Below, in pieces: positions 10,136 through 19,854 of a stretch of DNA of 64,000 bases (position 1 is its first letter; each line of letters opens with the position of its first letter). Below the pieces are notes generated by a model. That model was not told the DNA's origin. It saw nothing but the letters and a program-made list of their open reading frames with translations, and did no database searches. The stretch comes from Pirellulales bacterium (lineage in GTDB: Bacteria > Planctomycetota > Planctomycetia > Pirellulales > JANQPP01). The position numbers and the translations under genes were made by a program. The stretch covers positions 18,006 through 82,005 of the forward strand of contig JANQPP010000081.1 of assembly GCA_028289405.1 (NCBI GenBank), in the 5' to 3' direction.

Positions 10136-10510
10136 GTGGAACCTGTCGCTCCGTTTTCCGCTGACGTCGAAGCTCCCTACCGGTTGGATGAACTACTGGC
10201 AAGGTGCAACGGAAAAGTTGATCTTGCCCAGCGCGTGTTGCGGACGTTCCGTGCTCAATTCGGCACGTACATTGAGCAATGCGAGGAAGCGATTGGAAAC
10301 GAAGACCTCGGCCAACTTGCCGCGGTGGCACACAAAATGAAAGGCGCGACTTCCTCGGTCGGTGCCCATGGCCTGAATCAGTTGGCGCAAAGTATCGAAG
10401 CGAGCTCGATGGAGCAACGGTTCGATGAAGTGGAACGATTGGTGCAACAATTGGACGACGACTGGCAACGCATCGAAGAAATGAACGTCGACGAATTAAT
10501 GAGAAAGTGA
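10136..10510 (+). CDS. HPt (histidine phosphotransfer) domain protein
   Basis: A 124-residue stand-alone HPt protein shuttles phosphoryl groups between a hybrid kinase receiver and a response regulator. The phospho-accepting His66 is in the motif AAVAHKMKGATSSVGAHGL. The surrounding sequence is a helical bundle (LARCNGKVDLAQRVLRTFRA before, LAQSIEASSMEQRFDEVERL after). I place the start at GTG 10136 because GAGGTGGGA lies seven bases upstream; a longer frame from TTG 10079 has no such site and adds unconserved residues. The HD-GYP regulator follows after 73 bases on the same strand, and the giant hybrid kinase lies 2.8 kb further on. A role as intermediate between kinase and regulator is an inference from this order. 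Confidence 0.85.
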   Translation: MEPVAPFSADVEAPYRLDELLARCNGKVDLAQRVLRTFRAQFGTYIEQCEEAIGNEDLGQLAAVAHKMKGATSSVGAHGLNQLAQSIEASSMEQRFDEVERLVQQLDDDWQRIEEMNVDELMRK

Positions 10511-10583
10511 TCGCAGAGTCCTTGAATCCTCGATTTCGCGAGCATTTTGAAACTTCGCGTCGACCAAACTTGGGGCAATTCCG

Positions 10584-11579
10584 GTGCGCATCCTAGCTGT
10601 CGACGATGATCCGGTTTCCTTGGAACTCCTAGAGGGTGTGCTCACCGATTTCGGCTTCGATGTGGAAACGGCTCCCAATGGACGCGAGGCACTCGAGGCG
10701 ACCCGTAGCGAAGACTTCCGCATCGTCGTGGCGGATTGGGAAATGCCTCATATGTCGGGCGTGGAATTGTGCCGCCGGATTCGGCAACGTTCCCTCAGTG
10801 CCTATGTCTATTTCATGCTCGTGACTTGCTTGGAAGGGGTCGAAAACCTCGTGGAAGGGCTTTCGGCGGGGGCTGACGACTTCATCAAAAAACCGTTCCA
10901 CCCGGAAGAACTGCGGGTTCGAATGCGGACGGCGGAGCGGATTGCTTCTCTTGAAAGCCGCGACCTGATCATTTTTTCCCTGGCGAAGCTCGCGGAATCT
11001 CGCGACCCTGAAACCGGCGCGCACCTGGAACGAATGCAGCGCTACAGCCATATCGTCGCGGATCAACTGGGGAAAACGGACAAATATCGCGATATTGTCG
11101 ACGAAGATTATGTCCGCACGATCTTTCTCACGAGCCCTCTGCACGACATCGGCAAAGTCGGCATTCCCGACCATGTGCTATTGAAGCCAGGCCAACTCAT
11201 GCCGGAGGAATTCGAGATCATGAAGGAACACGCCGTGATTGGAGGGCAAACTCTCGACGCCGCTATCGAATCGCACCCGTCCGCCGGATTTCTGCAATTC
11301 GCCAGCGACATTGCCTGGTCACACCATGAGCGATATGACGGGAAAGGCTATCCGAAAGGTTTAGCGGGAGACGAGATCCCGTTGGCGGCACGGATCGTCG
11401 CCGTGGCCGACGTTTACGATGCTCTGACCAGCAAACGGATTTACAAGTCCGCTTTCTCCCACGAGAAAGCGCGCAAGATCATCCTCGAGGGCCGAGGGAC
11501 ACAGTTTGATCCTGATGTCGTGGATGCCTTCCTCGCCCGGGAGCAGGACTTTCAGAGGATCAAAAACCACCTGCGATAA
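10584..11579 (+). CDS. Response regulator with HD-GYP domain (RpfG-like)
   Basis: The 331-residue protein joins a receiver domain to an HD-GYP phosphodiesterase, an output that normally hydrolyses cyclic di-GMP. Receiver features are acidic DDD at 7-9, phospho-acceptor Asp51 in VVADWEMPHMSG, and the conserved Lys in IKKPF near 102. The HD-GYP part has HDIGK at 187-191, HHERYDGKGYP from 247 with an intact GYP, and the downstream AARIVAVADVYDALTS. All metal-binding signatures appear complete, so it should be active. The start is GTG 10584. It probably forms a transcription unit with the HPt gene and fits as the terminal acceptor of the local phosphorelay. Confidence 0.93.
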   Translation: MRILAVDDDPVSLELLEGVLTDFGFDVETAPNGREALEATRSEDFRIVVADWEMPHMSGVELCRRIRQRSLSAYVYFMLVTCLEGVENLVEGLSAGADDFIKKPFHPEELRVRMRTAERIASLESRDLIIFSLAKLAESRDPETGAHLERMQRYSHIVADQLGKTDKYRDIVDEDYVRTIFLTSPLHDIGKVGIPDHVLLKPGQLMPEEFEIMKEHAVIGGQTLDAAIESHPSAGFLQFASDIAWSHHERYDGKGYPKGLAGDEIPLAARIVAVADVYDALTSKRIYKSAFSHEKARKIILEGRGTQFDPDVVDAFLAREQDFQRIKNHLR

Positions 11580-11832
11580 CGCCCAGCACTTTGCCCGCGT
11601 GATGCGGCCAATACGGCGATTTGACGTGGGTAAAGAATGCTGGACGGCTTTGCCGCATTTCAAATGGTGCCCACGGACGGACTCTTGGTCGCCGCTCGAC
11701 TTTCGGACGATGACCTTAAGACACCGCAGCCTTTCGCGAACAGGGGGCCATATGGACCCCATGTCACGAGAAGACGTGTGCTGCTCCCCGCTCGTAGCGG
11801 ATACCAGGGTCCGCTTCGTTGAACCTAACAAA
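11580..11832. other. Convergent intergenic region
   Basis: This 253-base gap separates the HD-GYP regulator from the convergently transcribed methyltransferase. I see no gene and no clear hairpin with a T-run for either side. Confidence 0.4.
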
Positions 11833-12957
11833 TTACTTGGGCTTAGGCTTCGACCGAACTGGAGTATCCTGTTCCGCGACCGACATTGGAGGACGAATGG
11901 ATTCTGCTTGATCCACCCGTTGCCGAGAGTCCGCCGGGCTCCGGTCGATGAAATGCATGATGATGCCCGTATCGTCACGGACCGTTTCGATCGCGTTTAC
12001 GTCGAACCCAGCAGCCTCATAAAGCGCCATACAATCTTCGTATGTTCGCTGGAAAAAGAACCAGTCGAGGTGCCATTGGTAAGGTGTCTGGTCGTAGCGT
12101 TCCCGATCCTTGAAAGCTACCAACAGGACGCCGTTATCCGCTAGCGTTTCGTGCCAGGCTTGCAGCAGTCGTTGCAAATGTTTATCCGGGAGATAGTCGC
12201 AAAGCCCCACGCTGTAGATGACATCGAAACGACCGAACTTTTCGATGGTGGTTTCCGCGGAGCGAGTCCGAAGAGCGTTATAGTGAATAGCCTTCAAGTC
12301 GCCTGCCTTGAATTGAGGCGCGACCTCACGGTTCACGAAATCCAGCGCCAAAGGATCGCTATCCATGGCGACGATTTCCAGGGCGCCGCCTATGTCGCGT
12401 GGCCAGTCGACAAACTCCCGGCATGGACCGGAAGCAATATCCAAGATTCGAGCTTTTCCCTGCCGGGCAGCCACTTCATCAAGCAAGAATTTCCTCGTGG
12501 CTTTCAAGCGAGTTCGCACGGCCCGTGCCAAGGGCAGGTCTTGGATACATAGATCTAGATAGCCTCCCAGCCCGCGATTTGGTGGTTCGACGGCATATAA
12601 CTTGATCAGCATTTCGTAATCTCCGGCGAAGCCGCTCGGTTTGGAGCGGGCTCGATGGGCAATCCAGCTCTGGTTGAACCAGCGGGCCGTCTCTTTTCGA
12701 AAGCCGTCTTGCACTTCCTGGATCATTCTCGGGTCATCCCCGTGCTCCGCCTCGAATTCTCGGCAAGAATCCTGCGACTTTTGGAATGCTTCGAGTATGC
12801 GCTGATGGTAGCGGTCCCCCTGAACCGGTTCGGCGTCGGGAGTAATCTCACGTTCCAGATCATTCAAACAGGATTGAAATGAAGCCACGTCCTTGTGGAA
12901 GAAGTTTTCGACTTTCGCCAGTTTCTCGGCAGTCAGGTCCAAGGAGATTCGGCTCAT
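11833..12957 (-). CDS. Class I SAM-dependent methyltransferase, PhcB-like
   Basis: The 374-residue protein has a helical N-terminal region (about 1-120), a conserved connector HRARSKPSGFAGDYEMLIKL, and a Rossmann methyltransferase core. The core carries the glycine motif ARILDIASGPCREF, an acidic binding residue in EIVAMDSDPLAL, FDVIYSVGLCDYLPD and LADNGVLLVAFKDRER. The GFAGDYEM connector followed by the SGP motif recalls proteins annotated as 3-hydroxypalmitate methyl ester biosynthesis (PhcB of Ralstonia); I recall this from the family and did not search. I chose ATG 12957 because AAGGGA precedes it; a TTG at 12975 would add six residues. The low-complexity C-terminus ends KPKPK. It is divergent from the giant hybrid kinase and convergent with the HD-GYP regulator. 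The substrate is unknown. Confidence 0.8.
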   Translation of the reverse strand: MSRISLDLTAEKLAKVENFFHKDVASFQSCLNDLEREITPDAEPVQGDRYHQRILEAFQKSQDSCREFEAEHGDDPRMIQEVQDGFRKETARWFNQSWIAHRARSKPSGFAGDYEMLIKLYAVEPPNRGLGGYLDLCIQDLPLARAVRTRLKATRKFLLDEVAARQGKARILDIASGPCREFVDWPRDIGGALEIVAMDSDPLALDFVNREVAPQFKAGDLKAIHYNALRTRSAETTIEKFGRFDVIYSVGLCDYLPDKHLQRLLQAWHETLADNGVLLVAFKDRERYDQTPYQWHLDWFFFQRTYEDCMALYEAAGFDVNAIETVRDDTGIIMHFIDRSPADSRQRVDQAESIRPPMSVAEQDTPVRSKPKPK

Positions 12958-13354
12958 GTTTTCCCTTTTTGACAAATATGGAGACGTTTCAAAGTTCGAC
13001 GCACGGCCCAGCCCCCGACCGCCTCAGCTTTGCTCAATCGCGTCATTACCCTAATAAGGCCGTCCAGTTTCGCGCGTCGAGGGTATCTCTGTCAACAGTT
13101 TTTAGGGTTTTTACGGAATCATCACGAGAATTTCTCATCGGTGTAGGGATTGGATGGCCTACACCGAGGCTGACATTTTTGCGGTTCCAGCATTTCGCGA
13201 GGCTAGCCGGTTTTCGCGATGGTCTTGCCTAGAAACACCCCGACGAGTCCCGGCTTGTGTGCTGGCCGAGAGCTATGATTCCCTAGGCCAATGTATTCTC
13301 AATGGTAAGCGCCGCAGCGCATCTCGGCGGCAGCTTTAGCGGGACCGCGCGGTG
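12958..13354. other. Divergent promoter region between methyltransferase and hybrid kinase
   Basis: The 397-base region must carry promoters for both flanking genes. The only clear structure is the inverted repeat at 13139-13166. I could not identify convincing -35/-10 pairs by eye. No gene was recognised. Confidence 0.5.
13139..13166. promoter_or_regulatory. Perfect 9-bp inverted repeat, candidate operator
   Basis: The arms CGGTGTAGG and CCTACACCG are perfect complements separated by ten bases, almost one helical turn. This suits a dimeric regulator or a hairpin. It lies about 180-220 bases from each of the two divergent starts. The binding protein is unknown. Confidence 0.4.
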
Positions 13355-16300
13355 ATGGAAGACGAGATTCAACAAGGCGGATTGCCACGAGGCGAGGCTT
13401 TTAGCGCCACTCAACCTTGGAACGATTGGGTTGCCGCGCAAGGGTACGGCGTCGCCCAATTGGTCACGGAAGAACCCCACGCGACAACCCTATTCGCCAC
13501 AAATGGCGAGGGGCAACAGGTCGTCATTAAGCGGCTTTCGCACGATGCGCTGAACAAGGCGACGCGGATCCGGCTTGAACATGAGGCTTCGATTCGATCG
13601 CGGTTGGATGACGAATGCCTTGTACCGATCACTCGCATTGATGACGACGGTAGCAATATTTTCGTCGTCATGCCTCGCATTTCCGGAGAACAACTTCGCG
13701 ACCGCCTGGCGCGAAGAGCATTGTCTCTCAAGGAAGCACTGACCGTTGGCAGATGCCTTTTCAAGGCTCTAGCGGCGCTTCATGCACATGGCGCGCTGCA
13801 TCGGGATATCAAACCGGCGAATATCATCGTCAACCAGGGCGACTCGATTCAATGGGCGAAGCTGGTGGACATCGCCACCATTCACAGCTTTCACCCCGAC
13901 CGGCTCGTGGGAGAGCGCGCCTGTGATACCGTCGCCTATATGTCACCGGAACAAGCCGGTTCCATTGACTGCGATGTCGGGGATTCTTCGGATCTTTATT
14001 CCGCGGGCATCGTGTTGTTCCACTGCCTGGCGGGACGGCCTCCCTTCCAAAGTGACAATGCGGGAACCATTCTGTTTGAACACTTGACGGCGAAAGTCCC
14101 CGGATTGCGCGGGATCAATGGGCGGCTCCCCCGTGCCGTCGATGAGTTGGTTCAGAGGCTTCTGCGGAAAGACCCTCACGACCGATATCAACTAGCTCAA
14201 GCCGTCGTCTCGGACCTGGACTCGATTATTCGAGCGTTGAACGCAGGGGAGCGGGAACCCGAGATCGTAATCGGAGCCGCGGATCGGCGCTGCACGATTA
14301 CCGAGCCTGCTTTCGTCGGCAGAGCTCATGAGTTGAGACAAGTTGACGAGCACGTCAGCAGAACCCTGAACGGCAAAGGAGATGTCCTGCTGCTCGAAGG
14401 GGAGTCCGGGTCTGGCAAAAGCAGGCTTCTCGTCGAGTTTGCCCACCGGGCGCGACGGGATGGGCTCTGGGTTTTGAAAGGCCAAGGCTCGACAGCCGTC
14501 GCGGAACGTCCCTTTCGATTGCTGGAGGGAATTGTCAATGGTCTACTTTCCGAACTGCGAGCCGACCCGGCCTTTTCGGAAGCCCTGCGCAAGCGGCTTG
14601 GGAACGACGTTGACGCGATTTGTGCCGCGCTGCCCCCACTGGCTGAATTTTTAGGCGAGAAGGATTCTCGCGACTTGACGCCAGCGGCATTTGGCGAGGC
14701 GCGCACGATCCAAGCTCTCGTCAACCTGTTGGACTCCTTGGGCACGGGGCCGCGACCGGCTATCATCGTGCTCGACGACTGCCAATGGTCGGATGAATTG
14801 ACCTACAAGCTGATCCACCGCTGGCGCAAAGCCGGCAACGTTCCTCGCCATCGACATACATCCCTTGTGATTTCGTTCCGCTCGGAAGAAGTTCCCGCCA
14901 AGCACACGCTTCGTAAAGTACGCCATGCCAGCCACTTGGCTCTCGCGCCGCTCTCGGAAACCGAGATCCGGCAACTCGTCGAATCGATGGCCGGTTCCCT
15001 GCCTGACGATGCGGTTCAAGCCGTTGCCAGGCTGGCCGATGGAAGTCCCTTCATGGCTTCGGCCGTCCTCCGTGGATTACTGGAAACGGGCGCGCTAACT
15101 CCGCATCCCCAAGGCTGGCGCGTGGATCCCAGGGCGATGGACGATTTGCAGTCCTCCAACCACGCCGCCGCTCTATTGACGCGCCGCATCCAGCTCCTTC
15201 CCGAAAATACGGTGCGGCTACTCACGGTGGGTGCCGTGGTCGGTAAGGAATTCGGATTGGATATGGCGGCCAGCTTGACCGGATTGACGCCGTCGGAAGC
15301 GTTGGAGGCGTTAGGAAAAGCCCGAGAGAGACGGCTCATCTGGACGCGCCCCGATGGTGGGCATTTCGTTTTCGTGCACGACAAAATCCGTTCCACCTTG
15401 CTGGAAAGATTGACCGAAGGCGAGCGAAAAGGACTACATCTCCGCGCCGCGCATCAGTTGCAGCTCGCGCTTCCGGCACGGGCATCGGATATCGCGTATC
15501 ACTTCCATGAAGGGGGCGAAAGCCGTAACGCGCTGCGGTTCGCGCTCTTGGCTGCGGAACAAGCTCGGGCGCAGTATTCGCTGGAAATTGCGGAAAATCA
15601 GTATCGCATCGCCCTCAAGGGGGCTGAGGATGTCGAGACGGAAAACACCGTCCACTACCGGATTGCCGAAGGGCTCGGCGATACGTTGATGCTCCGTGGA
15701 GATTACGATGCCGCGGCTCCGCTGTTGGAACAGGCGGCTCGATTCGCCCAGGGACGCCTGGCACGCGCGCAGATTCAAGGCAAACTCGCGGAGCTGTGTT
15801 TCAAACGCGGCGACATGGAACGTGCCACCAAAGGTTTCGAAGAAGCGCTGCGAACCTTGGGCCGTTTCACGCCCCAGTCGCTTCCTCTCATCGTGGTGTT
15901 CCTGGCTTGGGAAGCGACCGTTCAATTTTTTCACACTTTGCTGCCCCGATTTCGCGGGCACCCGGACAGCCGCGCCCCCACGGAACGTGAACGGCTGGCG
16001 ATCAAGCTCTACAGTTTTTTGACGCATGGATGTTGGTACTGCCGGAGCAAAGTCCAATGCCTGTGGGCACATCTGCGGGGCATGAATTTGGCCGAGCGTT
16101 TTCAGCCCACGCCTGAACTGGCACATGCATATTCCGAACATGCCCCGGTGATGTGTTTGGTGCCCATGTTTCACCGCGCGGTCAAATACGCGGAGAAATC
16201 CCTGGAGCTGCGCAAGCAATTCAACGACGTCTGGGGCCAAGGGCAATCGCTGAACTTTTATAGCGTTGTGCTCTACGCGGCATCCCGCTACCGGGAATGC

Positions 16301-19300
16301 GTGGTGAAAGCGCGGGAAGCGGTCCGGTTACTGGAGAGAACTGGCGATTATTGGCAGGTGCATATTGCCCGCTATCAGGCCGCAGCCTCCTTGTATCGGT
16401 TGGGCGAATTTCGTGAAGCCGTGGAAGAAGCGAAGCGGAACTATCATTCGGGAATCGACCTCGGAGATGAACAAGCCTCGGGAATCATTTTAGATGTCTG
16501 GGCGCGGGCGGCCATGGGAGACGTTCCAGAGGAAATCATCTCGACCGAACTGGCCCGCAAACGGCAGGATGCGCAAGGCAAAACGCAAGTCTATTTGGCC
16601 GAGGGCATCCGGAAACTACACCAGCACGAAGTGGATGCTGCCGTGGAGACTCTGGAGCAAGCCGTGAAAACGGCCCGGCAGGCCGGAATCCACAACGCAT
16701 ACACTCTGCCAACGCTGGCATGGCTGACCACGGCCCGCCGGATGCAAATCGAAGAGACATCGATTTACGCTCCGCGGCTTCGAACGAAGTTATTACGGAA
16801 AGCGGAGCGGGCCGCCCGCCGGGCGATTCGCTCGGCAAGAGTTTGTCGTAATGACTTGTCTCGCTCATTGCGAGAAGCAGCACGGCTCGCGGCCATGCGT
16901 GGCAAACCGCACAAAGCCAGCCGGCTATTTCAGCAAAGTCTCGACATAGCGGAACAGCTCGAAGAAAAGTTTGAATATGCCGAAACGCTACGGCAACGAG
17001 GCCACGTTGGTGCCAGTCTAGGCTGGCCAGCGGCGAGCGAGGATCGTGAGCAAGCAGGCAAACTCCTCGACGAACTGACGTGGGACCTGGAAGTCGAAGC
17101 ATCACCTTCCGATACGGTCCCCGCCATGGGAACACTTTCCTTGGCTGATCGCTTCGACACGGTGCTCAAGACGGGCCGTAAAATTGCTTCCGCCCTCTCC
17201 ACGGCGAAGATCTACGACGAGACCAGGGCTGCCGCTTTGAGACTGCTACGCGGCGAAGAATGCCAATGCCTGGTATTTGAGCGAAGAGGGTACGAAGAAA
17301 AACCGCTGATCCTCTTCGGTTCGGAGGACTCCCATTACAACCAGGAAATGCTGCAACGGACCATCTCCGCCGGGAAAGCGATCGCCTTTATCGATGAGAC
17401 CTCCGAGGAAAACCTCGATAGCGTCATGCTGACCGAGCGGTCGGCGCTTTTGGTTCCCATTCACGTTCGCGGAAAAGTTGCCGCCTGCGTGCACGTGACC
17501 CATGGTCAAGTCCGCGGACTATTCGGGAAAGACGAAGAACGGCTCGCCGATTTCATTGCCACCATTGCCGGCGCGGCACTTGAAAACGCGGAAGGTTTTC
17601 AACAGCTCCAAGAACTCAATGCAACTCTCGAACAACGCGTTGCCGAACGCACGGCGGCAGCCGAGTCACGTTCCCGAGAATTGACGCGTTCCAACCGCAA
17701 GCTGGAACGCGTGGCGAAGAAGCTACGAAACACGCAAGGCGAACTGCGTGTGGCGAAAGACGCCGCGGAAGCGGCTAGTTTGGCCAAGAGCCGGTTTCTA
17801 GCGACCATGAGCCATGAAATCCGGACACCCATGAACGGCATCCTGGGAATGGCCGAGTTGGCTTTACGCACTTCGCTGTCCGATCAGCAACGTAATTACA
17901 TGAGCGTGATCCGGCAATCCGGAGACGCCTTGCTGAATCTGCTCAACGACATCCTCGACCTTTCCAAAATCGAAGCGGGGCGTATGGATCTGGAAAACAT
18001 TCCATACAACCCGCATGAAGTCGTCGGCGCGGCCGTGAAGTTAATGGGCGTTTCCGCTGCTAGGAAAGGCGTGGAGTTGATCGCCCGAATCGCACCGGAA
18101 GTGCCGTCGAATCTGCTGGGCGATCCTTGCCGCTTGAGGCAGGTCATTCTTAACTTGCTGGGTAATGCGATCAAATTCAGTGACCAGGGAGAGGTCTTCA
18201 TCAACGTGTTCGTCGAAGAGGAAGGGAATGCCCATGAATTGAGAGTGTCTGTCAAGGATTCGGGCCCCGGCATTCCTCCTGATAAGCAAAAGGCAATCTT
18301 TGAATCCTTCCAACAAGGGGACAGCTCCACGACGCGCCGGTATGGAGGAACTGGGCTGGGCCTCTCCATTTCCCGGCAATTGGTCGAGCTCATGCAGGGC
18401 CGGATGTGGGTCGAAAGCCAGAACGGACAGGGGAGCACGTTCTTCTTCGCGATTCCGTTGTCACTATCCTCGGCTCAGTCCGAATTCGATTTCCACGGCC
18501 AGCTTCGAAATACTCGAATTCTGATCCATAGCAGCCGCCAGACGAGCCGGGAAGTGTTGAGGGAATTCCTGGCACATGTCGGAGCAGAGGTCATCTGCCT
18601 GGACAGCCAGCGGGAAGCGGTCCAGTACTTCAAGGAAAACGCCTCGCTTGGGGTGGATCGGGAGTTCTTATTATTCAATATCGAAAGCCAACAGTCTCAT
18701 GGCCTCGACTTCTTCGAGGAATTGTCGGACGGGCAGGTCGGCCAACGCACGCCGCTAGCTTTGTTGCCCGCCGATGGCATGAATGTTTCGCTGGAGTACA
18801 GCCCGCTCGGGATTCACCATACGTTGACCAAACCCATCTTCGGCAAGGAGATCATCAATTGGATCTCGAAGTTCAAGCGGGACGAGGACAGCGCGCTCCC
18901 CGAGAATGAGCCGCAGCCAGGAGATTTCCGCCCGACTTTGCGGATCCTGCTCGCCGAAGACGACCTGATCAACCAAGAAGTAGCGCTGGGATTGCTGGAA
19001 CATCTGGGCCACGCGTGCGAAGTCGCGAATAACGGCCAAGAGGCGCTGGACGCACTTGAACGCCATTCCTTCGACGTGGTCCTAATGGATGTGGAAATGC
19101 CGGGAACTGACGGATTGACCGCCACGAAACGGCTTCGTGAAAGAGAACAGGGTACCGGTCGCCACACGCCAATCATTGCCATGACCGCACATGCTCTGTT
19201 GGACGTCGAGCAAAAGTGCCTGGGAGCGGGAATGGATGGCTGTCTCGCGAAACCCATTGAGCCCGAAAAGCTCACGGTCGCCTTGGATTCCATACTGGCG

Positions 19301-19336
19301 TCGATGGCCTCTCAGGATCAAGCCAGCCTCGTATAA
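13355..19336 (+). CDS. Trifunctional Ser/Thr kinase / AAA-ATPase / hybrid sensor histidine kinase
   Basis: A 1993-residue cytoplasmic signalling fusion. Residues about 30-290 form a Ser/Thr kinase (VIK lysine, [10 protein letters not shown] with His149, APE-like SPEQA); the usual DFG reads DIA but keeps the Asp. Next come an AAA-type ATPase (Walker A GESGSGKS at 349, Walker B-like [14 protein letters not shown]) and a long helical, TPR-like stretch (about 690-1240). A GAF domain (about 1265-1415) and a coiled coil lead to HisKA with phospho-acceptor His1487 in [11 protein letters not shown]. HATPase follows (N-box Asn1604, [16 protein letters not shown]), then a degenerate receiver (Asn1775 at the Asp position) and an active-looking receiver (Asp1912 in [20 protein letters not shown]). 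It resembles the known trifunctional kinase class of cyanobacteria, myxobacteria and planctomycetes. It has no membrane segment. ATG 13355 follows an alternative GTG. Confidence 0.93.
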   Translation: MEDEIQQGGLPRGEAFSATQPWNDWVAAQGYGVAQLVTEEPHATTLFATNGEGQQVVIKRLSHDALNKATRIRLEHEASIRSRLDDECLVPITRIDDDGSNIFVVMPRISGEQLRDRLARRALSLKEALTVGRCLFKALAALHAHGALHRDIKPANIIVNQGDSIQWAKLVDIATIHSFHPDRLVGERACDTVAYMSPEQAGSIDCDVGDSSDLYSAGIVLFHCLAGRPPFQSDNAGTILFEHLTAKVPGLRGINGRLPRAVDELVQRLLRKDPHDRYQLAQAVVSDLDSIIRALNAGEREPEIVIGAADRRCTITEPAFVGRAHELRQVDEHVSRTLNGKGDVLLLEGESGSGKSRLLVEFAHRARRDGLWVLKGQGSTAVAERPFRLLEGIVNGLLSELRADPAFSEALRKRLGNDVDAICAALPPLAEFLGEKDSRDLTPAAFGEARTIQALVNLLDSLGTGPRPAIIVLDDCQWSDELTYKLIHRWRKAGNVPRHRHTSLVISFRSEEVPAKHTLRKVRHASHLALAPLSETEIRQLVESMAGSLPDDAVQAVARLADGSPFMASAVLRGLLETGALTPHPQGWRVDPRAMDDLQSSNHAAALLTRRIQLLPENTVRLLTVGAVVGKEFGLDMAASLTGLTPSEALEALGKARERRLIWTRPDGGHFVFVHDKIRSTLLERLTEGERKGLHLRAAHQLQLALPARASDIAYHFHEGGESRNALRFALLAAEQARAQYSLEIAENQYRIALKGAEDVETENTVHYRIAEGLGDTLMLRGDYDAAAPLLEQAARFAQGRLARAQIQGKLAELCFKRGDMERATKGFEEALRTLGRFTPQSLPLIVVFLAWEATVQFFHTLLPRFRGHPDSRAPTERERLAIKLYSFLTHGCWYCRSKVQCLWAHLRGMNLAERFQPTPELAHAYSEHAPVMCLVPMFHRAVKYAEKSLELRKQFNDVWGQGQSLNFYSVVLYAASRYRECVVKAREAVRLLERTGDYWQVHIARYQAAASLYRLGEFREAVEEAKRNYHSGIDLGDEQASGIILDVWARAAMGDVPEEIISTELARKRQDAQGKTQVYLAEGIRKLHQHEVDAAVETLEQAVKTARQAGIHNAYTLPTLAWLTTARRMQIEETSIYAPRLRTKLLRKAERAARRAIRSARVCRNDLSRSLREAARLAAMRGKPHKASRLFQQSLDIAEQLEEKFEYAETLRQRGHVGASLGWPAASEDREQAGKLLDELTWDLEVEASPSDTVPAMGTLSLADRFDTVLKTGRKIASALSTAKIYDETRAAALRLLRGEECQCLVFERRGYEEKPLILFGSEDSHYNQEMLQRTISAGKAIAFIDETSEENLDSVMLTERSALLVPIHVRGKVAACVHVTHGQVRGLFGKDEERLADFIATIAGAALENAEGFQQLQELNATLEQRVAERTAAAESRSRELTRSNRKLERVAKKLRNTQGELRVAKDAAEAASLAKSRFLATMSHEIRTPMNGILGMAELALRTSLSDQQRNYMSVIRQSGDALLNLLNDILDLSKIEAGRMDLENIPYNPHEVVGAAVKLMGVSAARKGVELIARIAPEVPSNLLGDPCRLRQVILNLLGNAIKFSDQGEVFINVFVEEEGNAHELRVSVKDSGPGIPPDKQKAIFESFQQGDSSTTRRYGGTGLGLSISRQLVELMQGRMWVESQNGQGSTFFFAIPLSLSSAQSEFDFHGQLRNTRILIHSSRQTSREVLREFLAHVGAEVICLDSQREAVQYFKENASLGVDREFLLFNIESQQSHGLDFFEELSDGQVGQRTPLALLPADGMNVSLEYSPLGIHHTLTKPIFGKEIINWISKFKRDEDSALPENEPQPGDFRPTLRILLAEDDLINQEVALGLLEHLGHACEVANNGQEALDALERHSFDVVLMDVEMPGTDGLTATKRLREREQGTGRHTPIIAMTAHALLDVEQKCLGAGMDGCLAKPIEPEKLTVALDSILASMASQDQASLV

Positions 19337-19495
19337 CAGCTTGTTGATTTACTCAACAGGCTGTTGCATCACACGAAGTGATGTTCAAAATGGCGACGTA
19401 AGTCGTTATTTTGTGAGCCGTGAGCAGCTTCGCTGCGCCAATAGTAGCCAATACGGCGGCGAGGGTTGAAAAACGTCACGAAGACGTTTTTCAAC
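19335..19495 (+). repeat. Five-stem-loop dispersed repeat, copy A
   Basis: The element begins inside the kinase stop codon and folds into five consecutive hairpins. H1 is 19335-19365 (13 bp, arms starting AACAGC and ending GCTGTT). H2 is 19367-19383 (CATCAC/GTGATG, loop ACGAA). H3 is 19386-19413 (CAAAAT..CGAC/GTCG..ATTTTG, loop GTAA). H4 is 19424-19436 (GCAGC/GCTGC, loop TTC). H5 is 19465-19495 (13 perfect bp, loop ACGAA). A second copy lies in opposite orientation at 53887-54030. Between H4 and H5 this copy has about 17 extra bases. It sits between the convergent kinase and ribbon-helix-helix genes. It may be a MITE-like or REP-like element, a bidirectional terminator or a structured RNA. 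Confidence 0.85.
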
Positions 19496-19565
19496 GGACT
19501 GATAACACACCACGCCGCTGGACGCGCGGAATCAAAGTGAGTGACCGTATGGTCGTCACTTCAGT

Positions 19566-19766
19566 TCATGTGTCCCGTGCAGGAGGATCAGGTGGGTTGT
19601 CCCCCGATTCATCTTCACGAGGCAGCCGGCCTGCTTCCGCGAGCGTCTTGCGGAGGAGAAATTCCATCTGCCCGTTAACGCTGCGAAGATCGTCGCGTGC
19701 CCAACGGCGTACCGCTTCCAAAATCCGTGGGTCGATCCTTAGCAAAAAGGATTCGCGTTTTCCCAC
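19566..19766 (-). CDS. Small ribbon-helix-helix (Arc-type) DNA-binding protein
   Basis: The 66-residue protein shows the Arc/MetJ-like pattern of a beta strand plus two helices: KRESFLLRIDPRILEAVRRW, then LRSVNGQMEFLLRKTLAEAG. The rest is a short acidic, proline-rich tail. The start is GTG 19766, supported by AAGGAG seven bases upstream. It is the second gene behind the SPFH protein (88-base gap) and is probably co-transcribed. Proteins of this kind usually repress their own operon as dimers, so the palindrome at 20847-20876 is a reasonable target. That regulatory role is inferred. It could also be an orphan antitoxin-like protein; no toxin gene is adjacent. Confidence 0.82.
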   Translation of the reverse strand: MGKRESFLLRIDPRILEAVRRWARDDLRSVNGQMEFLLRKTLAEAGRLPREDESGDNPPDPPARDT

Positions 19767-19854
19767 GTGTTTTCTCCTTGGTGCGCAATCGCTTCAGGCC
19801 CATACGCGGCCGGTGGATCGTCGCGAAAGACATCCGAGCGGGGGAGTGCCGCAC

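Noticed and set aside
19515..19560. Terminator behind the ribbon-helix-helix gene
   Set aside because: GTGACC/GGTC-TCAC pairs with a bulge but only weak T-content follows on the minus strand.
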